A stretch of 64,000 bases of DNA from the NCBI RefSeq assembly GCF_021325795.1, contig NZ_JAHPZX010000010.1, positions 62,001 to 126,000 of the forward strand, written 5' to 3'. The translations under genes and the position numbers were made by a program. The stretch's first letter is position 1. The number at the start of each line of letters is the position of its first letter. The DNA is from Bordetella sp. LUAb4. Lineage in GTDB: Bacteria > Pseudomonadota > Gammaproteobacteria > Burkholderiales > Burkholderiaceae_B. This document shows, one piece after another, positions 32,931 through 41,562 of the stretch. The notes below the pieces were generated by a model. That model was given only the letters and a program-made list of their open reading frames with translations. It was not told the DNA's origin and made no database searches.

Positions 32931-33617
32931 TTACGAATGATTTCCTGATGGCGTGGGGTTGGCCAGGTCTTCCGTCGGCAAGCTGATCGTCCAGCCTTGA
33001 TCGTTGCGCCGTACCTGCCATCCGTAGCATTGCGCCACTAGCTCGACTTCCTCCATCGGCAGGGGTTGGGAGGTATCCGGACGCGGCTCGCGACCGTTGT
33101 GTTCCGCGGGGGCCGGCAGGATGACGGCCTCGATCTGGGCAGCCGTCGTTTGCCTGATGTCCAGGATACCCCGTTCGGGCAAGGACTGAATGGCGTGGAT
33201 CAGCCACGCCATCAATACATAGCGCGCCGCGCTCTGCGACACGGATGCCGCATGGGGCAGGGTCTGCAACTGCACCTTCTTGCCCGACAGCAGCAGATGC
33301 GAAAACGCCAGCTTGCGGCATTCCAGCAAGATCTCGTGCGCGTCGGCGCGCCGGCCTTCGTCCTGGAACCAGGTATTGAGCAGGCGTATCGTTTCCACGC
33401 TCTCGTCCAGCATGCCGTCCAGGTCATTGACGAAGGGCGGCGCGGCGGGATCCAGGATGGTGCCTTTGGCGATGGATTTTTCGAGCAGGACGATGGTCAG
33501 CTTGGCATTGGATAGCGGCTTGAGCGCATCATGGCGCAGCACCGGAAAAACCTGGGCGAGCACTTTGAACTGGATGCCCGCCAAAGCCTGGGCGCGTTGC
33601 TGCTCGGTCCGAGTCAT
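32931..33617 (-). CDS. ChpT-like histidine phosphotransferase or degenerate kinase
   Basis: 228 residues. A helical N-terminal part has an H-box-like RHDALKPLSNAKLTIVLLEK (His at about 28), the layout of a DHp dimerisation helix. The C-terminal half has the size of an ATPase-like domain but shows none of the N, G1 or G2 nucleotide-binding boxes. This combination is known from ChpT-type phosphotransferases, which accept and pass phosphate but do not autophosphorylate. It overlaps the start-stop (ATGA) of the upstream single receiver gene, so the pair is probably one functional unit. Similarity to ChpT is judged by eye. Confidence 0.55.
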   Translation of the reverse strand: MTRTEQQRAQALAGIQFKVLAQVFPVLRHDALKPLSNAKLTIVLLEKSIAKGTILDPAAPPFVNDLDGMLDESVETIRLLNTWFQDEGRRADAHEILLECRKLAFSHLLLSGKKVQLQTLPHAASVSQSAARYVLMAWLIHAIQSLPERGILDIRQTTAAQIEAVILPAPAEHNGREPRPDTSQPLPMEEVELVAQCYGWQVRRNDQGWTISLPTEDLANPTPSGNHS

Positions 33618-33988
33618 GCCGGCTTCCTATCGACCTGCGCCAGCAGGTCTTCAAGCGTGGACAGGTCGACGGGCTTTTCCAGCCAGTGGTTGAAGGCCAC
33701 TGCCTCCGGCCGCTGGTTGTTCTTGGGAAGGCCGCTCAATGCAATGATGGGAATGTCGTCGCCCAATTGTTGGCGCAAGCGAGCCGCCAATTCGTAGCCG
33801 TCGTAGTCCGGCAGCATGATGTCGGTAATGATGACGTCGGGACGATGGTTCGCGCACGCCGTCAGCGCTTCAGTGCCTGTTGCCGACGTTTTCGCATCGT
33901 GGCCGAGCAGGCCGACGAACTCGGAAAGCAGTTCCGATGCCATGTCATTGTCGTCGACGATTAAAACCTGGAGGCCTGCGGCGCTCAT
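33614..33988 (-). CDS. Single-domain response regulator
   Basis: 124 residues from the ATG at 33988 (GAGGAG upstream); a longer frame reaches 34141 but lacks domain content. It is a lone receiver: VDDND, acceptor Asp in VIITDIMLPDYDGY, Ser in ALSGLPK, Lys in LEKPVD, all intact, and no output domain. With the overlapping ChpT-like gene it may form the middle of a phosphorelay, with kinase and output encoded elsewhere. Confidence 0.9.
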   Translation of the reverse strand: MSAAGLQVLIVDDNDMASELLSEFVGLLGHDAKTSATGTEALTACANHRPDVIITDIMLPDYDGYELAARLRQQLGDDIPIIALSGLPKNNQRPEAVAFNHWLEKPVDLSTLEDLLAQVDRKPA

Positions 33989-34198
33989 ACTTGAATCTGC
34001 TCCTCGCGCCGCCAAGCCGGACGCTGTGTGTCGAAAAATGCGGTATGCGATAGGGCGGTGCCGCTGGTCCTGGCAGATGCTGAATACCGCCTTGCTGCGC
34101 CGTAGTGTGACACGATTACCGAATGGAGCAGAGACGGCCACGAATTTCTGTTACAAAACAAATAATTAATTTCTATCAGCGCAAACGAAGGTTTAATT

Positions 34199-36274
34199 TC
34201 ATACCGTTTTGCTTTCGGCCGCCCTTTCTTGGGCGCTTGTCGGCTCGGACCCCGGCACCGATCCCGGCGCCGGCCTTGCCGCCGCGCGTTGCCCGGCGGC
34301 GTGCCGCGCGGGCAGGGCATAGCGGCCTTCGCGATAGGCCCAACTAGGCCATAGCGCGTGCGCCAGGGCCTCGGTGGCCAACTGTTCATCGACAGCCACG
34401 GGATCGTATCTGTCCGGCGCGGTGTAGTGGAACTGGGCGGGCGCCCGTTGCGGTCCCAGCACCAGCAACTGGTCGCCTTTCAGATAACCGTAGTTGTCGC
34501 CGTACTGCATGATGGCGCGGCCCTCTTGGTCAGCCTTTCGGTTGCCATTCTGGTTGCCCTTCTGGTTGTCCTCTCGGCTCGCCTCGCTGTTGCCCTCTTC
34601 CGCGCCGTCGTCGTCTGGCGCACGGGTGAGATCGCGGCCCAGCATGGGGTGCTGGGTTTCCAGGCCCATCAAGGACAGCAAGGTGGGGCCGAAATCGATC
34701 TGGCTGATGAGACGGTCGTCGCGGCGCGGTGCGATGTCGGCACCCAGCATCAGGGCAGGAATCTGGAAGTGGCGCACCGGCACCAGGCTGGCGCCGGACA
34801 CGCGCGAGTCATGGTCCGCGGCGATGAGGAAGACGGTGTTTTCCCAGTAGGGCGACTGGCGCGCCTGGTCGAAGAACCGCCCCAGCGCCCAATCGGCGTA
34901 GCGCACGGTGTTTTCCACGGTGGCCGGGTTGCCGTCCGGTTCGATACGGCCGCTGGGATATTCCCAGGGCGTGTGGTTGGAAACGGTGAAGGCGAGGGTG
35001 AACGTCGGCTGGTCGCCGTCGGCGCTGAGCAGACGATGCAGCTGGTTGAACATGTCTTCATCCGATGCGCCCCAGGTGCCGACGAACTGCGGATCGACGA
35101 ATTCGCCGCGGTCGACGATATGGTCGAAGCCGTTGCCGAGGAAAAAGCCCTTCATATTGTCGAAGTGGGCTTCGCCGCCGTAGATGAAGCGGGAGTGATA
35201 GCCGTGGCGCCCCAGCAGGTCGGCCAGCGTGAAGAAGCCGCGTTGCGCATCGGGCAGCTTGACCACGGCCTGGGCCGGGGTGGGCATGAAGCCGGTGACC
35301 ACGGCCTCCAGGCCACGGACCGAGCGGGTGCCGGTCGCATACGCGCGGGTGAAATTCCAGCCCAGCTCGGCCAGTTTGTCGAGATTGGGCGTGAGCGGGG
35401 CCCCGCCCAGATTGGCGACATACTGCGCGCCCAGGCTTTCTTCCAGGATGATCACCAGATTGAGCGGACGTTGGCGCGGACGCACGGGCGCTTGGGTGTG
35501 CATGCTGGGAAAGTCGGCGTCGGCGGGCGGATAGGGCAGCCCGGCGTTGGCCAGCACCTGGGCGTGCATGGCCGCTTCCGGCATATTGCCGTAGACGGCC
35601 GACGCGGATTTCTCGTTCTTCATGCTGTAGATGGCGTACAGCACGCTATACAGCGAATTGAGCGGCAGCATATTGAGCATGCCGTCCGAGCAATAGGCCA
35701 CGGTGGACGGATTGATGGGGCGATGCTGCAGCGTGCCGCGGATGGCGAGGATGCCGATGGCCAGCGCCACCAGGCTGGCGATGGGAATCAGCCACCAGGG
35801 CAGGGGGGCATCCGGCTGGGGCTGGGAAAACATGGCATGGCCTAGCCAGGCCGCCAGGATGACGATGACGGTACCGCCCAGGACGGGAACCTTGAAGCCG
35901 CGCCACAGCATGCCGGTGACCTCGCGCGGGTGCTTGAGGTATTCGACGAACAGCCGATTGGGGCGTGAATCGTATTCCAGGATGAAGGGCGGGGTGGCCA
36001 CTTCCATGAAAACCAGCAGCAGCCACGCGAACTGCAGCCAGACCGAGGTAATGGCGGTTGCCAGGGGATAGTGGCCGAACCAGGGCGAGAGCACGGCCGG
36101 CGCCACCGCCAGCACGGCGATTTCGTGGGCGTCGATGCGCAGGCCGCCCAGCATGATGGGCCGCAGGCCGCCGGCGTTGCGCACGCGTTGATGTTGCCAG
36201 CCGGCCAGCGCCAGCCGGCTGAGGCTGAGCATGGCGAAGGCCGCGATGATGAAAACCAGAGTCAGGTGCCGCAT
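34199..36274 (-). CDS. LtaS/OpgB-type phosphoglycerol transferase or sulfatase-fold membrane enzyme
   Basis: 691 residues. About four to five membrane segments fill the first 185 residues, and the alkaline-phosphatase-superfamily domain occupies about 268-560. Metal and nucleophile positions of the LtaS family are recognisable: Glu in VIILEESLG (about 278), Thr in AYATGTRSVRG (about 316) and Asp-His in IAADHDSRVSG. Enzymes of this group move phosphoglycerol or phosphoethanolamine onto envelope glycans on the periplasmic side. An Asn/Gln/Lys/Glu-rich low-complexity insert (about 565-590) and a Pro/Ala/Ser-rich tail follow. The substrate cannot be told from sequence; periplasmic glucans or capsule are possible. 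Confidence 0.85.
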   Translation of the reverse strand: MRHLTLVFIIAAFAMLSLSRLALAGWQHQRVRNAGGLRPIMLGGLRIDAHEIAVLAVAPAVLSPWFGHYPLATAITSVWLQFAWLLLVFMEVATPPFILEYDSRPNRLFVEYLKHPREVTGMLWRGFKVPVLGGTVIVILAAWLGHAMFSQPQPDAPLPWWLIPIASLVALAIGILAIRGTLQHRPINPSTVAYCSDGMLNMLPLNSLYSVLYAIYSMKNEKSASAVYGNMPEAAMHAQVLANAGLPYPPADADFPSMHTQAPVRPRQRPLNLVIILEESLGAQYVANLGGAPLTPNLDKLAELGWNFTRAYATGTRSVRGLEAVVTGFMPTPAQAVVKLPDAQRGFFTLADLLGRHGYHSRFIYGGEAHFDNMKGFFLGNGFDHIVDRGEFVDPQFVGTWGASDEDMFNQLHRLLSADGDQPTFTLAFTVSNHTPWEYPSGRIEPDGNPATVENTVRYADWALGRFFDQARQSPYWENTVFLIAADHDSRVSGASLVPVRHFQIPALMLGADIAPRRDDRLISQIDFGPTLLSLMGLETQHPMLGRDLTRAPDDDGAEEGNSEASREDNQKGNQNGNRKADQEGRAIMQYGDNYGYLKGDQLLVLGPQRAPAQFHYTAPDRYDPVAVDEQLATEALAHALWPSWAYREGRYALPARHAAGQRAAARPAPGSVPGSEPTSAQERAAESKTV

Positions 36275-36513
36275 GGGCTCTCCCGGACGGCCGGCGCTTG
36301 GCCGGGACGTCCCCTTACTTATCTATCTGAAAATGGGCCGGACGCTGGGCGCCGGGCCGGCGATTCTATTCGGTGCCGCGCCTGCCGGGGCAAGGCGCGG
36401 GGGTAAAGCTTACACGGTCGGCCTCGATGTGGTCTTAACCGGAACTCGAACGCGGCCCGGCGGGCACGAAATATGCGCGGCCGGGCGACGCGACAAGAAC
36501 ATGGGGCCGACGC

Positions 36514-38874
36514 ATGGCACGCAAGTACAAAATCCTGACCGGCATCGTCACGGTGTTCATTCTATTCCTGGTAGTGGTGGTCATCGCGATCGCCACGTTC
36601 GACTGGAACCGGGCCAAACCCTATATAGATAGCAAAGCGTCCGATGCCCTGGGCCGACCCTTCGCCATCAATGGCGACCTGAGCGTGGCCTGGCAGCGCG
36701 AGCCCGACGAGGGCGGCTGGCGCGCCTGGGTGCCATGGCCGCACGTCACGGCCAATGACATCACCATCGGCAATACGGAATGGGGCAAGGCGCCCCAGTT
36801 CGCCCAACTCAAGCAGGCGCAGTTCAGCATTTCGCCATTGGGGCTGCTATCGCACCACGTGATCATCCGCCGCATCCAGCTGACAGAGCCGTCGGCCGAT
36901 CTCGAACGCTTGGCGGACGGGCGTGCCAATTGGGTGTTCACGCCCAAGAAACAGGATGAGGCACAGGCCGAGCCCGCCACGCCCTGGACCCTGGACGTCA
37001 ATGAAATCGGCTTCGACAAGGGGCGGGTCGGCTATCACGATGTGACGCTGCAGGCGGATATGGAGGTGACCGTGGATCCGCTGGGCAAGCCGGTTCCCTT
37101 CGCCCAGTTGGCCGGCGCGGCCTTGGCGGGCGGACAGACCGATGCCAAACCGGATGCGCAGGCCGGTGACAAATCAGCCGCCCAATCGAACGCTCAAGCC
37201 AATCTCCAGGCGGATGCACAGTCCGGTAAAGCGCCGGCCGCGCCGCGCGATTACGTGTTCGGCTGGGCCGCCAAGGGCCGCTACAAGGGCCTGGATGTGT
37301 CCGGGGAAGGCAAGGTGGGCGGCATGCTGGCCCTGCAGGACGGCAACAACCCTTTCCCGGTGCAGGCTGACGTCGCCCTGGGCCATACCAAGGCTTCGGT
37401 GGTCGGCACGGTGACCAATCCCATGCACGTGGGCGCCTTGGACTTGCGGCTGAAGCTGGCGGGCAACAGCATGTCCGATCTCTACCCCCTGACCGGCGTG
37501 ACGCTGCCGGACACCCCGCCCTACAGCACCGACGGCCACCTGACCGCGCGCCTGAACGACGCGCAGGGCTCCGTCTTCGACTACAAGGGCTTCAATGGCA
37601 AGGTGGGCAACAGCGATATCCATGGCGACGTAAGCTATGCCGCCATCAAGCCCCGGCCCAAGTTGACGGGCAAGCTTACTTCGCAGTTATTGCGTTTTGC
37701 CGACCTGGGTCCCTTGGTGGGCGCCGATACCGGCAAGAAGGGCGCTACCGATGCCAGCAAGGTAGCCGCGGCGGAACGCGCCAGCGCGGCGGCCGCGGCC
37801 AAGGCGGCCAAGGATGCGGCTGCCTCCGGCGACCAATCGCAGGCGCAGGCCAAGAAAGACGAGGCTGCATCGCACGCCACCGCCGCCACGCGTGCCCAAG
37901 GCTCCAGCCCGGCGCAGCAGCCGGCCGATAAAGCCTTGCCGGTGCAGGAGTTCCGTACCGAGCGCTGGCGCGACATGGACGCGGACGTGAGCCTGGAAGC
38001 CAAGCGCATCGTCCAGACCGAGGACCTGCCCATCACCAATCTGCAGACCCACGTGGTGCTGGATAACGGCGTGCTGACCTTGCGGCCCTTGCGTTTCGGC
38101 ATGGCCGGCGGCTCACTGACGGCGGACATCCAATTGGACGGCAGCAAGCGCCCCATGCCGGCGACCGCCAAGATCAGTGCGCGCAAGCTGCAGCTCAAGC
38201 AGCTGTTCCCGGGCGTCAAGTCCATGGAGAAGAGCCTGGGCGAGCTCAATGGCGACGCCGCCCTCAGCGGCACCGGTAATTCGGTGGCTCAGTTGATGGC
38301 GACATCGGATGGCGAAACCAAGCTTCTGATCAACGACGGCGTCATCAGCCGCAGCCTGATGGAGCTGGCGGGGCTGAATGTCGGCAACTATGTGGTCAGC
38401 AAGCTGTTTGGCGACGATGAGGTCAATATCAATTGCGGCGCGGCCGACCTTGGTTTCAAGGACGGCATCGCCACCCCGCGGATTTTTGTATTCGATACCG
38501 AGAACACGCTGGTTGAAATCCAGGGCTCGGTGAACTTCAAGACCGAGGCCATCGATCTGGACATCACGCCGCACAGCAAGGGGCTGCGCATCATATCCCT
38601 GCGGTCGCCGCTGTATGTGGCCGGCACCTTGAAGAATCCCAAGCCGGGAGTGAAGACCTTGCCTTTGGCCGCGCGGGGAGCTGGGGCGGTGGCGCTGGGT
38701 GCCTTGCTGACGCCAGCTGCCGGCTTGCTGGCCCTGATCGTGCCCAGCGCCGGGAGCGACAAGGAAAACCAGTGCGGCACGATGCTGCGGGAAATCCGCC
38801 AGCCGCCCAAGGCGCCGCCGCCGAAAGCCGCAACGAAAGCCGCGCCGAAGTCAGTGAAGCCGGCGGCGCGCTGA
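36514..38874 (+). CDS. AsmA-family envelope protein
   Basis: 786 residues. An N-terminal membrane anchor (about 9-29, ILTGIVTVFILFLVVVVIAI) is followed by a large periplasmic beta-rich region. AsmA-type blocks appear at the N-terminus (about 30-180) and near the C-terminus (about 480-700, with the MPATAKISARKLQLKQLFPG segment). Two Ala/Gln/Lys/Asp-rich inserts, about 207-242 and 412-470, probably form flexible or helical spacers. AsmA-like proteins are repeating beta-groove bridges implicated in lipid transport to the outer membrane. The gene converges on the diguanylate cyclase gene. Confidence 0.88.
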   Translation: MARKYKILTGIVTVFILFLVVVVIAIATFDWNRAKPYIDSKASDALGRPFAINGDLSVAWQREPDEGGWRAWVPWPHVTANDITIGNTEWGKAPQFAQLKQAQFSISPLGLLSHHVIIRRIQLTEPSADLERLADGRANWVFTPKKQDEAQAEPATPWTLDVNEIGFDKGRVGYHDVTLQADMEVTVDPLGKPVPFAQLAGAALAGGQTDAKPDAQAGDKSAAQSNAQANLQADAQSGKAPAAPRDYVFGWAAKGRYKGLDVSGEGKVGGMLALQDGNNPFPVQADVALGHTKASVVGTVTNPMHVGALDLRLKLAGNSMSDLYPLTGVTLPDTPPYSTDGHLTARLNDAQGSVFDYKGFNGKVGNSDIHGDVSYAAIKPRPKLTGKLTSQLLRFADLGPLVGADTGKKGATDASKVAAAERASAAAAAKAAKDAAASGDQSQAQAKKDEAASHATAATRAQGSSPAQQPADKALPVQEFRTERWRDMDADVSLEAKRIVQTEDLPITNLQTHVVLDNGVLTLRPLRFGMAGGSLTADIQLDGSKRPMPATAKISARKLQLKQLFPGVKSMEKSLGELNGDAALSGTGNSVAQLMATSDGETKLLINDGVISRSLMELAGLNVGNYVVSKLFGDDEVNINCGAADLGFKDGIATPRIFVFDTENTLVEIQGSVNFKTEAIDLDITPHSKGLRIISLRSPLYVAGTLKNPKPGVKTLPLAARGAGAVALGALLTPAAGLLALIVPSAGSDKENQCGTMLREIRQPPKAPPPKAATKAAPKSVKPAAR

Positions 38875-38888
38875 TTACACAAGAAGGT

Positions 38889-38911
38889 GCCTCGGGTCTT
38901 GCGCCCGAGGC
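38889..38911 (+). terminator. Possible terminator after asmA-like gene
   Basis: Eight-base perfect stem GCCTCGGG / CCCGAGGC (38889-38896, 38904-38911) with a seven-base loop, 15 bases after the stop. There is no T run, so it may be a rho-independent-like stop of reduced strength or only a 3' stabilising hairpin. Confidence 0.45.
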
Positions 38912-38982
38912 CCTGGTTCACCGGATGTACGCCCCAGGCTTCGAGCCCCACGGCCACACGTCCAAACCCCACACGCTTCTTC

Positions 38983-40584
38983 TCACGCGGCATGTCGCCG
39001 GGTGACGGCCAGGTAGCCGTCGGGGCCATCGGGCTGCGCCACGCAGGTCAGGTTACGGCCTGCGTTCTTGGCGTGATACAGCGCCTTGTCCGCTTCCTTC
39101 AGGGCGCCTTCCAAATCCTTGCCGTGTTCGGGGAAACGGGCCACGCCGATGGACACCGTCACGGCGCCGCCCGTGGCATTGGGTGTCTTATGCATGGCGC
39201 CGCGCAGGCGTTCCGCCGCGGTGACGGCGTCGTCCAGCGAGGTGCCGGGCAGCAGCACGGTGAATTCCTCGCCGCCGGGGCGGGCCAGGATGTCATTGCT
39301 GCGCGAGCCATTGCGCATCAGGGTGGCCAGCGTGCGGATCACTTCGTCGCCGACATCGTGGCCGAAGCGGTCGTTGACGGACTTGAAATTGTCGATGTCG
39401 ACCGCGAGGACGGCCACCGGCATGCCCGTGGACGCGAACTCGTCCATGGCCTTGATCAGGCCGCGCCGATTCAATAGCGCCGTCAAGGCATCGGTGGTCG
39501 ATTCACGGCGCAGATTGCGCATCTTGTGATTGATGCTGCCCAGGCCGGTCAGCAAGGCCCGCTTGAGCTGGTTCGATTCGAAATACCACGAACGCACTTT
39601 GCGGATGCGGTCCGACGCCTCGATCTCGTCGATCTGCTTGGCCACGCTGGCCAGTTCCCACAGCGGGCGGGCGATCAGCTTGGACAGCCAGCCTATGCAA
39701 AACAGCAGGACCAGCAGCAGGGGCAGGGAATTGCGTATCGTCATCCACAGCAATTCGTCCATGCGCTGCAGCGTGCCGGCCAACGGGCGTTGGGCCACCA
39801 GGCCCCATCCTGTGGAAGGCACCACCGCATAACCGGCCAGCATGGCCACACCCTGGGTGTTGATGACGCTCTGCTGGCCGCTGGCGCCCTGCATGAGCGA
39901 TGTCACCACTTTGTTGGTGGTGACGGTTTCGCCGATGCGCGCGGCGTCCGGGTGGTAGATCAGGGTGCCGTGGCGGTCGACCACGAACAGGTAGGAGCCG
40001 TCCAGGTAGTAATGGTCGCCCAGCAGGGCATGCAGGCCGTTGGTGGCGTGCAGGTACAAGGTGCCGCCGATGAAGCCGAGGTAATTCCCGGTCTTGTCGA
40101 AGATGGGTTGGGAGTAGACGATCACCCAGCGACCGGTGGCGGCGACATAAGGTTCGCTGATCATGGGCTTGCGTTGGGTCAGGGTCTCGCGCGCCGCGCT
40201 GCTGGTCAACTGCGATCCCACGACCATGCCGGACTGGGGCGGCGACACGGCCGCGACCTTGCCGTCGGCCTGCACGATCACCACGGAGTTGTAGTGGTCG
40301 CTTTGACGGCGCAGGCGGTCGGCTTCCTGCTCCATCAGCGTGGGTTGCAGAGCCATGTCCGCCAGCACGCCGGCGCTGAAGGCCAACTCGCGGCGTATCG
40401 AGGCAATGTAGTTGTCGGTGGCGCCGGCCAGCTTGGCGGCGTACGCGCGGTTGCCTTCCAGCGTGTTGGTCAGGAGAATATCGCGCTGTACCTGGTAACT
40501 GGCATAGAAGCTATTACCCAGCGCCACCAGAACGGAGAGCAGGCAGAGCCAGAGAATCAGGCGGCGCAGGTCGATGCGGAACAT
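38983..40584 (-). CDS. Membrane diguanylate cyclase with dCACHE sensor
   Basis: 533 residues from the ATG at 40584 (MFRIDLRRLILWL). The frame is open for a further 427 codons upstream, but that part is antisense to the neighbouring dehydrogenase. Two membrane segments (about 8-28 and 282-302) flank a periplasmic double-CACHE-like sensor domain (about 30-280). A HAMP-like linker and a GGDEF domain (about 370-515) follow, with intact active site RPGGEEF and an inhibitory I-site RSND five residues before it. It makes c-di-GMP from GTP in response to an external small ligand, with product inhibition. It diverges from the first capsule gene. Confidence 0.93.
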   Translation of the reverse strand: MFRIDLRRLILWLCLLSVLVALGNSFYASYQVQRDILLTNTLEGNRAYAAKLAGATDNYIASIRRELAFSAGVLADMALQPTLMEQEADRLRRQSDHYNSVVIVQADGKVAAVSPPQSGMVVGSQLTSSAARETLTQRKPMISEPYVAATGRWVIVYSQPIFDKTGNYLGFIGGTLYLHATNGLHALLGDHYYLDGSYLFVVDRHGTLIYHPDAARIGETVTTNKVVTSLMQGASGQQSVINTQGVAMLAGYAVVPSTGWGLVAQRPLAGTLQRMDELLWMTIRNSLPLLLVLLFCIGWLSKLIARPLWELASVAKQIDEIEASDRIRKVRSWYFESNQLKRALLTGLGSINHKMRNLRRESTTDALTALLNRRGLIKAMDEFASTGMPVAVLAVDIDNFKSVNDRFGHDVGDEVIRTLATLMRNGSRSNDILARPGGEEFTVLLPGTSLDDAVTAAERLRGAMHKTPNATGGAVTVSIGVARFPEHGKDLEGALKEADKALYHAKNAGRNLTCVAQPDGPDGYLAVTRRHAA

Positions 40585-40764
40585 GGCTGCGGAGTGGGGA
40601 AATAGGGATGTTACGGCACGTGGCGCGATTCTAACCGGGGCGGTGTAGGAATCAGTTGCTTTACGTGCACGTGTTCTGTGCAGTGTTGCAGGGAAGCCGC
40701 CCCTATGCTTACCCGTCGCGGCGTTCGCGCCTGATGCATGTGACAACGTTCCCCCAGAATCGAG

Positions 40765-41562
40765 ATGATGATACAGCGCGACGCGACCCCCGGTATCCCC
40801 GAATGTGTACTTATTACTGGCGCCACCGGCGGGATAGGGGCGGCCTTGGCCCTCGAGTACGCTAGCGCCGGCTCCGCCACCTTGATTTTGCAGGGCCGCG
40901 ACGCCAAACGCCTGCGCGAGGTCGCGGACGCCTGCACCGCGGCGGGTGCCAACGTGCTGACCGAGCGCCTGGACGTCCGCAATCTGGACGCCCTGGTCGG
41001 CTGGCTCAGGACCATCAGCCGGGACGAGAAGCCCGATCTGGTGGTGGCCAATGCCGGCGTCAATATAGATACCGGGCCGCAGGGGCAGGGGGAGACCTGG
41101 GACGATGTGCAGCGCTTGCTGGACGTCAACATCCGGGCGGTATTCGCCACGGTGAACGCGGTGTTGCCCGTCATGCGCGCGCGCGGCCACGGCCAGATTG
41201 CCGTGATGAGTTCGCTGGCGGCCTGGCGCGGACTGCCCGAAACGCCCAGCTACAGCGCCAGCAAAGCGGCCGTCAAGGTTTACGGAGAAGCCATGCGCGA
41301 CGGACTGGCGCGCGACGGCGTGCGTGTCAACGTGATCATGCCGGGGTATGTCGAGTCGCGCATGTGCTTCGACATGCCCGGCCCCAAGCCCTTTCTGTGG
41401 GACGCGCCCAGGGCGGCACGGGCGATACGGCTGGGTTTGCGCGCCAATCGGGCGCGCATCAGTTTTCCCTTTCCACTGAACCTGGGGACCTTCCTGCTTT
41501 CCATCATCCATCCCGCGGTGTCCGGCTGGATTCTGCGCAAGATGGGTTATGGCAGCCGGTGA
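40765..41562 (+). CDS. Short-chain dehydrogenase/reductase at head of capsule locus
   Basis: 265 residues. The Rossmann motif is TGATGGIG (about 19-26), with NAG in VVANAGVN, Ser in VMSSLAAW and the catalytic pair in YSASK (about 155-159), so it is a classical SDR with NAD(P) binding. A hydrophobic, basic C-terminal tail suggests membrane association. The gene overlaps the following phosphoglycerol-transferase-like gene by 14 bases. The same two-gene order (SDR then LtaS-like) is known in Burkholderia capsule clusters (wcbP-wcbQ), which supports a capsule role; the actual substrate is unknown. Confidence 0.85.
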   Translation: MMIQRDATPGIPECVLITGATGGIGAALALEYASAGSATLILQGRDAKRLREVADACTAAGANVLTERLDVRNLDALVGWLRTISRDEKPDLVVANAGVNIDTGPQGQGETWDDVQRLLDVNIRAVFATVNAVLPVMRARGHGQIAVMSSLAAWRGLPETPSYSASKAAVKVYGEAMRDGLARDGVRVNVIMPGYVESRMCFDMPGPKPFLWDAPRAARAIRLGLRANRARISFPFPLNLGTFLLSIIHPAVSGWILRKMGYGSR

